Below are positions 51,227 through 58,660 of a DNA stretch of 64,000 bases, one piece after another; the stretch's first letter is position 1, and each line of letters starts with the position of its first letter. The position numbers and the translations under genes were made by a program. Source of the DNA: a bacterium (GTDB lineage Bacteria > Myxococcota_A > UBA9160 > UBA4427); NCBI GenBank assembly GCA_024742285.1, contig JANSYR010000003.1, forward strand, positions 1 to 64,000, given 5' to 3'. The notes below the pieces were generated by a model, which saw only the letters and a list, made by a program, of their open reading frames with translations, was not told the DNA's origin and ran no database searches.

Positions 51227-52912
51227 ATGTCCGACCTTCCGAACTTCGACCAGGCGATCGCCGCCCTCACCACCGCGGAGGGCTCGCCCTTCGAGATCAT
51301 CGAGGGCGAGGTCGACGGCCAGACGATGAAAGTCTGGAAGAACCTTCCGTCGTCGCTCCGGGAGGTCTTCGCGACGACGCGCCTCCACGGCGACAAGACC
51401 TTCCTCGTCTACGAAGACGAGACCTGGAGCTTCGCGCAGACGATGGCGCGGGTGGACGAGATCGCCGACCTCCTCGTGAACCGCTACGGCGTGGGGAAGG
51501 GCGACCGCGTCGCGATCGCGATGCGAAACTATCCGGAGTGGATCTTCTCGTTCGCCGCGATCACGAGCATCGGCGGCATCGCCGTCTGCATGAACGCCTG
51601 GTGGAAGGAAGACGAGATGGCCTACGGCCTCGAGGACTCCGGCTGCAAGGTGCTCCTCGCGGACATCGAGCGCGTGACGACCGCGGCACCGAACCTCGAT
51701 CGCTTCGGCGTGCGGGCCGTGTGCGTGCGGCACGACGGCGACCTGCCGGAGGGGGTCGATCGACTGGACGAGGTCCTGAAGACGGGCGCCGCGATGCCCG
51801 AGGTCGAGGTCGGGCCCGAGGACGACGCGACGATCCTCTATACGTCGGGGACGACGGGCTTTCCGAAGGGCGCCGTGTCCGCGAACCGCGCGGTGCTCTC
51901 GGGGATGCGCGCCTTTGCGTGTCGCGCGCTCGCGGGGGGCATGACGCAGCCGCCGAAGGAGCCGAGCCCCTGGGATCCGTGCTTCATCCTGGCGGTGCCG
52001 CTCTTCCACGTGACCGGCCTCGTGCCGGTCATGCTCTCCTGCTTCTCGAACGGGTTCAAGCTCGTGATCATGTACAAGTGGACGCCGGAGCGCGCTCTCG
52101 AACTCGTCGAGCGGGAGCGGGTCACGCAGTTCGTCGGCGTTCCGACCATGACGATCGACCTGCTCGAGTGCCCGGACTTTCCGAATCGCGACACCTCGAG
52201 CCTCGCGTCGGTCGGCGGCGGCGGGGCGCCGGCACCGCCCGAGATGGTCGGCCGCGTCGACAAGAGCTTCAAGAACGCGCGCCCCGGACTCGGCTACGGC
52301 ATGACCGAGACGAACGCCTATGGTCCGCAGAACTCCGGCGACGACTACGTCCGCAAGCCGCGCAGCTCGGGGCGTGCCGTTCCGGTCCTCCAGGTGGAGT
52401 GCTTCGACGAGAACATGAACCCCGTTCCGCGCGGCGAGGTCGGAGAGATCTGCTTCCGCGGGCCGAATCTGATCCGCGGCTACTGGAACAAGCCCGAGGC
52501 GACCGCCGAGACGATCGTCGACGGCTGGCTCAGGAGTGGGGATCTGGGTCGGATCGACGACGAGGGCTTCGTCTTCGTCGAGGATCGCGCCAAGGACATG
52601 GTCCTGCGCGGCGGCGAGAACATCTACTGCGCCGAGGTCGAGGCGGTCATCTACGAGTTCGAGACCGTCCACGAGGCGGCGGTCTTCGGCATGCCCCATG
52701 ACCGCCTGGGCGAGGAGGTCGCGGTCGCGGTCATGCCCAAGAAAGGGCAGACGATCGACGTCGACGCGCTCACGGACTTCGTCGCATCGAAGGTCGCCAA
52801 GTTCAAGGTGCCCACGATCGTCGAGGTCTACGACGAGCCGCTTCCGCGCAACGCCTCGGGGAAGATCCTGAAGCGCGACATCCGGGATTCGCTGGTCGAG
52901 CGTCGGGGATAG
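51227..52912 (+). CDS. Acyl-CoA synthetase (AMP-binding, FadD-like)
   Basis: A 561-residue class I adenylate-forming ligase that would activate a carboxylic acid to its CoA thioester. The P-loop is YTSGTTGFPKGAV, the acyl-adenylate motif GYGMTETNAYG, the hinge DGWLRSGDLGRID, and the catalytic lysine is in PRNASGKILKRD near the C-terminus. All core motifs are intact. It is a long-chain or ring-carboxylate ligase by family impression. The start at ATG 51227 has weak GAGG upstream. It is a single gene, with a small conserved-looking protein 192 bases downstream. Confidence 0.92.
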   Translation: MSDLPNFDQAIAALTTAEGSPFEIIEGEVDGQTMKVWKNLPSSLREVFATTRLHGDKTFLVYEDETWSFAQTMARVDEIADLLVNRYGVGKGDRVAIAMRNYPEWIFSFAAITSIGGIAVCMNAWWKEDEMAYGLEDSGCKVLLADIERVTTAAPNLDRFGVRAVCVRHDGDLPEGVDRLDEVLKTGAAMPEVEVGPEDDATILYTSGTTGFPKGAVSANRAVLSGMRAFACRALAGGMTQPPKEPSPWDPCFILAVPLFHVTGLVPVMLSCFSNGFKLVIMYKWTPERALELVERERVTQFVGVPTMTIDLLECPDFPNRDTSSLASVGGGGAPAPPEMVGRVDKSFKNARPGLGYGMTETNAYGPQNSGDDYVRKPRSSGRAVPVLQVECFDENMNPVPRGEVGEICFRGPNLIRGYWNKPEATAETIVDGWLRSGDLGRIDDEGFVFVEDRAKDMVLRGGENIYCAEVEAVIYEFETVHEAAVFGMPHDRLGEEVAVAVMPKKGQTIDVDALTDFVASKVAKFKVPTIVEVYDEPLPRNASGKILKRDIRDSLVERRG

Positions 52913-53018
52913 TCCGGATCCGTTGGACCCCGGGCGTCGCGTGACGGTGGAACGCCTCCGCGGGGAGCGGAAAACGCGCCTCTCCTCGGCGCGATCACCG
53001 ACCTCCACCGCTGCCCAC

Positions 53019-53047
53019 CTAAGTTTCTGCCGGTCGGGTGCCGATAG
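53019..53047 (+). promoter_or_regulatory. Sigma-28-like promoter sequence
   Basis: CTAAGTTT (53019-53026) and GCCGATAG (53040-53047) match the sigma-28 elements TAAAGTTT and GCCGATAA at 6 and 7 of 8 positions. The spacer is 13 bases instead of 11. It lies 58 bases upstream of the small gene at 53105. No flagellar gene is in the window, so the match may be fortuitous. Confidence 0.3.
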
Positions 53048-53104
53048 GACACCAGGCTTTCCGGCTCGGGAATCTGCCCGGATTCCATCGAGGGGTGTTC
53101 GCAG

Positions 53105-53410
53105 GTGCCGAATTCGGCCGCATTCGATTGGACGTGTGAGGAGCTCGAGCGCGCGACGGATCTCGACCGTCTCGAGGCCCGCGGCACCGTTCGGATCGCC
53201 CTCAAGAGCTCCGGTCTCGAGGCGGGCAGCGTCCAGCCGGACCAGATGCGCGTCGTGATCGAGAAGGTGCTCCCCGCAGAGCTGTCCGCCCGCGGCGTCG
53301 AGGGCGCCGACGCGATCTGTGGTCAGCTCGCGACGGGCATTGCCCGCGTGAGCGGGGGCGACGACGCGGAATCCCCGGACGAAGTCTTCAAGCGCCTCGG
53401 CAGCGCCTGA
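53105..53410 (+). CDS. Small hypothetical protein
   Basis: A 101-residue protein with a GTG start (53105) and a weak upstream AGGGG. The composition is balanced. It has a helical core (LEARGTVRIALKSSGLEAG, then QMRVVIEKVLPAELSARGVEG) and a C-terminal acidic stretch with SPDEVFKRLGSA. Single cysteines occur at residues 11 and about 72. I recognise no domain. It follows the acyl-CoA synthetase by 192 bases and is followed by the triple hairpin repeat. A regulatory or adaptor role is a guess. Confidence 0.6.
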   Translation: MPNSAAFDWTCEELERATDLDRLEARGTVRIALKSSGLEAGSVQPDQMRVVIEKVLPAELSARGVEGADAICGQLATGIARVSGGDDAESPDEVFKRLGSA

Positions 53411-53412
53411 CC

Positions 53413-53510
53413 GATCCCCGGAGAACGCCCCGGCGAGCGCCCGCAGTCGGAGGATCCCCGGCGAGCGCCCGCAGCCGGAGGATCCCCGGCGAGCGCCCGC
53501 AGCCGGAGGA
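53413..53510. repeat. Covarying hairpin repeat, array 2 (three units)
   Basis: Three units of 21 bases (53430-53450, 53458-53478, 53486-53506) lie at a strict 28-bp period. Read as CCGGC-GAGCGCCCGCA-GCCGG, each is a 5-bp stem with an 11-base loop that is the reverse complement of the loop at 27193-27203. The first unit has one broken pair (GTCGG). A partial unit GATCCCCGG precedes the array. It ends exactly at the stop codon of the convergent exonuclease gene and follows a plus-strand stop. Confidence 0.75.
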
Positions 53511-54296
53511 TCAGTCCAGGGTGGCGATCACCGGCGCATGGTCCGACGCGGTCAGGCCGTCCTTCTTCTTGCGGAAGTCCCGATCGATCTCGACGTCGCG
53601 CAGGCGGGAGACGATCGCGTCGGTCCCCAGCAGGAAGTCGATCCGGAGTCCGTGCTTGCGGTGGAACGCGCCGCCCCGGTAGTCCCACCAGCTGAAGGCC
53701 TGGGTGTCCGGCTCGCGTTCGCGATAGAGATCGCGCAGGCCGGTGTCGGCGACGGCAGCGAGGCGCGCTCGCTCCTCGTCCGTATGGAAGATCGAGCCGA
53801 CGAAGCTCTCCTCGTCCCAGGTGTCGAGTCCGGTCGGGACGATGTTGAAGTCGCCGCACAGGATCGCGGGCGCGTCCGGCGCGACGAAGCGCTTCGCCCA
53901 GTCGCGCAGCGCGTCGAACCACGCGAGCTTCCGGGGGAAGTCGTCGTGGTCGATGTTCTTCCCGTTCGGGCAGTAGAGGGTCGTGAAGTCGACGCTCGCG
54001 TCCCCTTCGCCCACCCGGGCGCGGATCAACCGCGCGCCGAAGTCCTCCTGGCCGGGAAGACCCGATTCGATGTGTTCGATCGGGAGCCGTGAGAGGATCG
54101 CGACGCCGTTCCAGCTCTTCTGGCCGTGGGTCACGCAGGTGTAGCCGAGCGCTTCGAACTCTTCGTGGGGAAACTTGTCGTCCTCCATCTTGAGCTCCTG
54201 GAAGCCCACGACGTCGGGCCCGCGCTCGTCGAGCCAGAGCTTGATGTAGTCGAGGCGGGCCCGGAGGCCGTTGATGTTCCAGGTCGCGAGCTGCAC
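53511..54296 (-). CDS. xth: Exodeoxyribonuclease III (Xth type)
   Basis: A 261-residue AP endonuclease/3'-5' exonuclease of DNA repair. The fold begins VQLATWNINGLRARLDYI (catalytic Asn), continues VVGFQELKMEDDKFP with the metal-binding glutamate, has LYCPNGKNIDHDDF and CGDFNIVPTGLD, and ends ASDHAPVIATLD with the catalytic His. The GTG at 54296 has AGAGGA at six bases; an earlier ATG would add Arg-rich residues. It is convergent with the small gene, with the hairpin array between. The msrA gene diverges upstream. Confidence 0.93.
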   Translation of the reverse strand: MQLATWNINGLRARLDYIKLWLDERGPDVVGFQELKMEDDKFPHEEFEALGYTCVTHGQKSWNGVAILSRLPIEHIESGLPGQEDFGARLIRARVGEGDASVDFTTLYCPNGKNIDHDDFPRKLAWFDALRDWAKRFVAPDAPAILCGDFNIVPTGLDTWDEESFVGSIFHTDEERARLAAVADTGLRDLYREREPDTQAFSWWDYRGGAFHRKHGLRIDFLLGTDAIVSRLRDVEIDRDFRKKKDGLTASDHAPVIATLD

Positions 54297-54496
54297 GGCG
54301 TTCCTCTTGACGGGACGGGTCGGGGCGTGAAGGGTTCGGGCGGGTCGAGCGCGGCGCCAGCGTATCACGGGCGGCGCGCCCCGCGCCGTTCGTGCCCGGA
54401 CTCGCCCGCCCGACCCGGCGTCCGGCTTCCTCCCATCCCGGTTCCGGAGGGCTATTCTCGCGACCCCGCCCGGCCCACGACACGGAGGTGAGCCCC

Positions 54497-55150
54497 ATGG
54501 CGCTCTTCGGAAGTCTCGGAAAGAAGCTCGAAATCCCCACTGCCGCGGAGGCCCTTCCCGGCCGCGACGCGCGCATGCCCGTCCCCCCGGCCCACTACGT
54601 GACCGGGGAGCCCCTGGATGCCCCCTTCGAGGGCATGGGCCGCATCCTTTGCGCCATGGGCTGCTTCTGGGGCGCGGAGCGCAAGTTCTGGGAGGCGCCG
54701 GGCGTGATCAGCACGAGCGTCGGCTACGTGAACGGCCACACCCCGAATCCGACCTACGAAGAGGTCTGCAGCGGCCGGACCGGTCACACCGAGGCCCTGG
54801 TCGCGATCTTCGACCCCGAGGTCACGAGCTACGAAGCGATGCTGCGCGTGTTCTGGGAGAACCACGATCCGACCCAGGGGATGCGGCAGGGCAACGACGT
54901 CGGGACCCAGTACCGCTCCGGCCTCTACTACTACGACGACGAGCAGAAGGACCTGGCGCTCCGCTCCCGCGACGCGTTCCAGGCGAAGCTCTCCGCCGCT
55001 GGGTACGGCGAGATCACGACCGAGATCGAGGCCGCCCCGGAATACTATTTCGCCGAGGACTATCACCAGCAGTACCTCGCGAAGAACCCGAACGGCTACT
55101 GCGGCCTCGGCGGAACGGGCGTCCGCTGCCCGATCGGCGTCGAAGTCTGA
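54497..55150 (+). CDS. msrA: Peptide-methionine (S)-S-oxide reductase MsrA
   Basis: A 217-residue enzyme that repairs oxidised methionine with thioredoxin. The catalytic motif is [12 protein letters not shown] (nucleophilic Cys in GCFWG). [22 protein letters not shown] and [23 protein letters not shown] are family blocks. The C-terminus has [18 protein letters not shown] with two resolving cysteines, as in E. coli MsrA, including the N-terminal [21 protein letters not shown]. The ATG at 54497 follows GGAGGTG. The SDR gene follows 59 bases later on the same strand. Confidence 0.95.
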   Translation: MALFGSLGKKLEIPTAAEALPGRDARMPVPPAHYVTGEPLDAPFEGMGRILCAMGCFWGAERKFWEAPGVISTSVGYVNGHTPNPTYEEVCSGRTGHTEALVAIFDPEVTSYEAMLRVFWENHDPTQGMRQGNDVGTQYRSGLYYYDDEQKDLALRSRDAFQAKLSAAGYGEITTEIEAAPEYYFAEDYHQQYLAKNPNGYCGLGGTGVRCPIGVEV

Positions 55151-55209
55151 GCGGCCCGAACGCGCGGCCGCCTACGTCGCGCACGACAGAAAGACACATA
55201 GGAAGACCC

Positions 55210-56016
55210 ATGGACCTGATCCTTCGCGAGAACGCGTTCCTCGGAGAGACCCACATCGTCACCGGCGCCGCCCAGGGGATCGGCTTCGCCGTCGCCCAGG
55301 CCCTCGCTCTCCACGGAGCGCAGGTCGCCATGGTGGACCTCGACCAGGGCCGCGTCGACGAGGCCGCCACTCAGATCCAGCAGGCCGCCGTCAAGCCGAT
55401 CGCCGTCTCGGCGAACGTCTCCAAGGAAGAAGACGTGGTTTCCGCGGTGGGCCGGGTGCTCGAAGAGACCGGACAGATCAACGGCGTCGTGAACGTCGCG
55501 GGGATCACCCGCGACACGCGCATCACGAAGAAGACCTACGACGATTTCAACCTCGTCCTGTCCGTCCATCTCGGCGGAACCTTCCTCTTCACGCGCGAGG
55601 TCGCGAATCAGCACTGGCATCCGCTCTTCAAGGCGAACGGCAACGAGCCCCTCGACGACGGCGTGAATCGCTTCATCGTGAACTTCTCCTCGGTCTCGGC
55701 CCGCAACGGCAACATCGGCCAGGTCGACTACACGGCGGCCAAGGGCGCGATCGAGTCGGTGACGCGCACGACCGCACGGGAGTTCGCGGGCTATCGCGTG
55801 CGCGTGAACGCGATCGCACCGGGGCCGGTGAACACGCCGATGCTGGCCGGCGTCGGCGAGCAGGGCATCGAGGCGATGAAGCGGACGACGCTGCTCGGCA
55901 AGGTCGCGGAGCCGTCCGAGCTCGCCGCTACGGTCGTCGGCATGGCTTGTCCGATGGTCTCCGGATACACGACGGGGCAGGTCTTCGCCGCGAACGGCGG
56001 CATGTATATGGCATAG
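55210..56016 (+). CDS. Short-chain dehydrogenase/reductase (FabG-like)
   Basis: A 268-residue SDR. The NAD(P) motif is TGAAQGIG (18-25), NVAGITRDTRI supplies the Asn, and the catalytic Ser, Tyr and Lys lie in NFSSVSA and DYTAAKG. VRVNAIAPGPVNTPM is the C-terminal substrate-loop signature. It would reduce a 3-ketoacyl or similar substrate, or oxidise the hydroxyl. The loop HPLFKANGNEPLDDGVNR is an insertion not found in FabG of fatty acid synthesis, so it is more likely catabolic. The ATG at 55210 has an AGGAAGA upstream. It is followed by a convergent sensor gene. Confidence 0.9.
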   Translation: MDLILRENAFLGETHIVTGAAQGIGFAVAQALALHGAQVAMVDLDQGRVDEAATQIQQAAVKPIAVSANVSKEEDVVSAVGRVLEETGQINGVVNVAGITRDTRITKKTYDDFNLVLSVHLGGTFLFTREVANQHWHPLFKANGNEPLDDGVNRFIVNFSSVSARNGNIGQVDYTAAKGAIESVTRTTAREFAGYRVRVNAIAPGPVNTPMLAGVGEQGIEAMKRTTLLGKVAEPSELAATVVGMACPMVSGYTTGQVFAANGGMYMA

Positions 56017-56032
56017 GGCTCGACCCGCGGCC

Positions 56033-57061
56033 TCAGCCGCGTTCGAGCACGAGCAGCGCCTGCGTGCCGCAGCCCGGCGTGCTCTCGAGATGGAGGTCGA
56101 GGCCCGCGTCGGCGGCCAGAAGGGCGGCGCGCGCCAATGCTCTCTCTCGTGGAGCGTCTCCCGGCTCGCCTCGACGGATGCGTTCGAGCGCGTCCGAGTC
56201 GAGCGGATGACCCGTGTCGTGCACCTCGACGTAGGCGCCGGCCTCGGCCCGCGCGGCGACCCTTCGGTTCGGAATCGGGTGAACGAGGGAGTGGTGACTT
56301 CGCCCGGCCTCCAGCGGACCGGCGACGACCGAGACCCAGGCCGGACCGGCGGCGAGGGCGTGGCGGGTCGCGTCGAGGAGGGCGTCGAGGATCGGGCGGA
56401 TCGGCTCGGCGGGCGTGACGGAGAGATGCCTGGCCGGCGAGAGGTGGACGTCGAAGGCGCGGGCCGTTCCGCGACTCGGGCGGCCGGCGTCCGCCGCCCT
56501 CGCGACGATCGGTCCAAGGGGCGCGGACGTGCCGGCAGGCCGGGGCGGGACTCCGCGGTCCGCGACCGGCGCCCGGGCCGCCGTCGATTTCGTGGGTGCG
56601 CCGACGTCCGCGACGACTTCTCGTGCGACGGCGATGAAGCGACTCGAATCGGTCCCTTCGTCGCACCAGCGTTCGACCTCCAGGGTCACGTCGATCCGGC
56701 GTCCGTCGAAGGTGTCGAAGGGCAGGGCGACCGTACAGGGTCGGCCCTCGAGGAAATGGTGGGCGACGAACTCGACGAGCTCCCGCTCGAGGCCGGCGTG
56801 GTCGAGGAAGTGGGTGATCGGCTTGTCGACGGTCTCGTCGAGGGGGAAGCCGGTCAGCCGGGTCCAGGCCTCGTCCGTCCACTCGACGACACCCGCGAGG
56901 GTGCCGACCAGGACCGCGTCGCCGCGGGCGATCTCGTCGCGGCGCTCCCGGCGGGCCAGACGCTCGGCGAAGGCAGGGCGCCGCGGGGCGGCATCGCGGG
57001 GGTCGGAGGCGTCGGACGCGTTGGAGGTGTTGGAGGTGTTGGAGGCGGTTCGCTCGCGCAT
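56033..57061 (-). CDS. PAS-domain protein with degenerate histidine-kinase ATPase domain
   Basis: A 342-residue protein. Residues 1-20 hold a short Asn/Thr/Ser/Asp repeat encoded by 9-base repeats (GTTGGAGGT on the plus strand). Residues about 45-150 are a PAS domain (LVGTLAGVVEWTDEAWTRLTGFPLDE). The C-terminus resembles a HATPase_c domain: PILDALLDATRHALA in place of the N-box, with the Asn changed to Asp; YVEVHDTGHPLD as a G1-like motif; and STPGCGTQALLVL as a G2-like one. There is no HisKA helix with a phosphorylatable His. It probably does not act as a kinase. It is divergent from a TetR gene, with a 14-bp palindrome between. Confidence 0.7.
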   Translation of the reverse strand: MRERTASNTSNTSNASDASDPRDAAPRRPAFAERLARRERRDEIARGDAVLVGTLAGVVEWTDEAWTRLTGFPLDETVDKPITHFLDHAGLERELVEFVAHHFLEGRPCTVALPFDTFDGRRIDVTLEVERWCDEGTDSSRFIAVAREVVADVGAPTKSTAARAPVADRGVPPRPAGTSAPLGPIVARAADAGRPSRGTARAFDVHLSPARHLSVTPAEPIRPILDALLDATRHALAAGPAWVSVVAGPLEAGRSHHSLVHPIPNRRVAARAEAGAYVEVHDTGHPLDSDALERIRRGEPGDAPRERALARAALLAADAGLDLHLESTPGCGTQALLVLERG

Positions 57062-57113
57062 GAATCGTGCTCCAGGGGCGGCGGCAGGCTAGCGCGGGCC
57101 TTCCGGAATCCCG

Positions 57114-57127
57114 CGAACGATCGTTCG
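57114..57127. promoter_or_regulatory. 14-bp palindromic operator candidate for TetR
   Basis: CGAACGATCGTTCG is an exact palindrome in the 205-bp gap between divergent genes, 53 bases upstream of the PAS gene start and 140 upstream of the TetR start. Size and position fit a TetR-family dimer site. A -10-like TAGACT lies near 57192 in the TetR orientation. Confidence 0.5.
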
Positions 57128-57266
57128 GGCCGGCTGCAGGCGCCCGGACGTCCCGGAACCCGCGGGAAGCGCGTGGCACTCCCGCAATGGGTAGACTTGA
57201 GGCATCGGCCAGACCTGCATTCGCCTGGCCGGTCGTCCGCGGGATGCCCGCTGCAGGAGACGAGAA

Positions 57267-57923
57267 TTGGCCCCCGAAGATCCGAACGCCCCCGTCGATG
57301 ACGTGCTCGCCCAGGACGTCGAACCTCGTGAGACGCTGACCGGCAAGGCGGCGACCCAGGAGCGGATCCTGGCGTCGGCGTCGGAGCTCTTCCTGACCCG
57401 CGGCTACGACAACACGACGATCGCGCAGGTCGCGGAGCACGCCGAGGTCTCCCGCGCGACCGTCTTCTGGCATTTCAGCGACAAGGAGTCGCTCTTCCGG
57501 GAGTGCTTCAACCGCCTTTGTGAGCCCTTCCGGATCTCCCTCGCGCGGGACCAGTCGAACCTCCCGCCCGAGAAGCGGCTGCAGGAACAGGTCGAGCTCT
57601 ACCAGGCCTTCATCGCCGCACGCCGTACCGACGTCGATGGCTTCATCCGTTGGGCGATGGAGCACCCGAACTTCCGGGAATGGCTGACCCGCACGCTCCT
57701 CGATCTCCACAACCGCTTCGGGGGGGCCCTCGCCGAGACGATCTCCGAGATCGTCCCGCCCGGGCACGATCCTCATGCGATCGCGACGGGCATCCTGCTG
57801 ATGCTCGACGGCGGCGTCTTCCTCTCCTACTTCGACGCCTCGGCGCGCTCGGTCGAGCAGCGTCGCGCGAGCTTCCAGGCGATCCTCGAGCTGATCCCGC
57901 GGCGCAATCCGGGTCGCTACTGA
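57267..57923 (+). CDS. TetR-family transcriptional regulator
   Basis: A 218-residue repressor-type regulator. The helix-turn-helix is at residues about 29-75 (ATQERILASASELFLTRGYDNTTIAQVAEHAEVSRATVFWHFSDKE), with a downstream ligand domain containing EKRLQEQVELYQAFIA. The start is TTG at 57267, with GGAGA seven bases upstream. The ligand domain has no recognised family. The gene ends in TGA that overlaps the CTG start of the methyltransferase by four bases (CTGA). Autoregulation through the 14-bp palindrome upstream is likely but inferred. Confidence 0.9.
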   Translation: MAPEDPNAPVDDVLAQDVEPRETLTGKAATQERILASASELFLTRGYDNTTIAQVAEHAEVSRATVFWHFSDKESLFRECFNRLCEPFRISLARDQSNLPPEKRLQEQVELYQAFIAARRTDVDGFIRWAMEHPNFREWLTRTLLDLHNRFGGALAETISEIVPPGHDPHAIATGILLMLDGGVFLSYFDASARSVEQRRASFQAILELIPRRNPGRY

Positions 57924-58660
57924 GCGCTGCGCCGACACGCGGTCGCCTGACGGGCGTCTCGGCGATCGCGGAGGCCCTGGCCGAGGGAGAACCGATCGCG
58001 CGGGTCCTCGTCCGCGCGGACGCCGAGGACGCGCCCTCGTCGGCGCTCGTCACGGCAGCGACGCAGGCCGGGGTTCCGGTCACGCGCGAGCCCGCGCGCG
58101 AGATGCAGCGGATGACAGAGGGCGAGGGGATCGAGTCGGCGATCGCGCTCGTCGGCCCGCCGCCCGCGACGACCCTCGAGGAGCTGATGGCGGCGCCCGG
58201 GCTCGCGGTCGTCCTGTCCGGCCTCCGTTATCCCGGCAACGTCGGCTTCATCCTGCGCGCGGCGGAGGTCGCCGGCGCCGCCGGCGTGGTCCTCGACGCG
58301 GACTGGACGGATCGGGAGCACGCGACGGCGAGACGCGCGTCGATCCACGCGGATCGCTTCCTTCCGGTGATCGAAGCCGAGACGCACGAAGCCTTCGACG
58401 CATCGTGCCGGGCGGGGCGGCGGATCGTCGCCGTCGAGACGAGCGGAGAGAAGACGCCCTGGTCCGTCGACCTCGCCGGACCGGCGACGATCGTCGTCGG
58501 CGGCGAAGCCGAGGGCATTCCGGACGATCTGCTCGCGCGTGCGGACGACGTCGTCCGGATCCCGACGCGCGGATTCATCCCGTCCTACAACGTGCAGGCG
58601 GCGGTCGGCATGTTGCTGGGCGAGTGGCTCCGTCAGACGGAGCCACCGGCCGGGCGCTAG
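57920..58660 (+). CDS. SpoU/TrmH-family RNA 2'-O-methyltransferase
   Basis: A protein of about 246 residues. The SPOUT fold is clear: motif 1 LSGLRYPGNVGFILRAAE with the catalytic Asn and Arg, motif 2 VVGGEAEGIPDDLL, and motif 3 IPTRGFIPSYNVQAAVGMLL. It would methylate the ribose 2'-OH of tRNA or 23S rRNA using SAM. No ATG, GTG or TTG start lies near the expected N-terminus; CTG at 57920 overlaps the TetR stop as CTGA and gives the family's N-terminal length. The stop TAG (58658-58660) and the stop of the convergent dehydrogenase share the palindrome CTAG. Confidence 0.85.
   Translation: MSAAPTRGRLTGVSAIAEALAEGEPIARVLVRADAEDAPSSALVTAATQAGVPVTREPAREMQRMTEGEGIESAIALVGPPPATTLEELMAAPGLAVVLSGLRYPGNVGFILRAAEVAGAAGVVLDADWTDREHATARRASIHADRFLPVIEAETHEAFDASCRAGRRIVAVETSGEKTPWSVDLAGPATIVVGGEAEGIPDDLLARADDVVRIPTRGFIPSYNVQAAVGMLLGEWLRQTEPPAGR

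Noticed and set aside
53413-53510. CRISPR array
   Set aside because: The three units have a strict 28-bp period with only seven-base gaps that are themselves repeated, no spacers, and no cas genes nearby.
57000-57050. 9-base GTTGGAGGT repeats as a phase-variable tract
   Set aside because: The unit is a multiple of three and only about three copies long, so slippage would not change the frame; effect on expression is unlikely.
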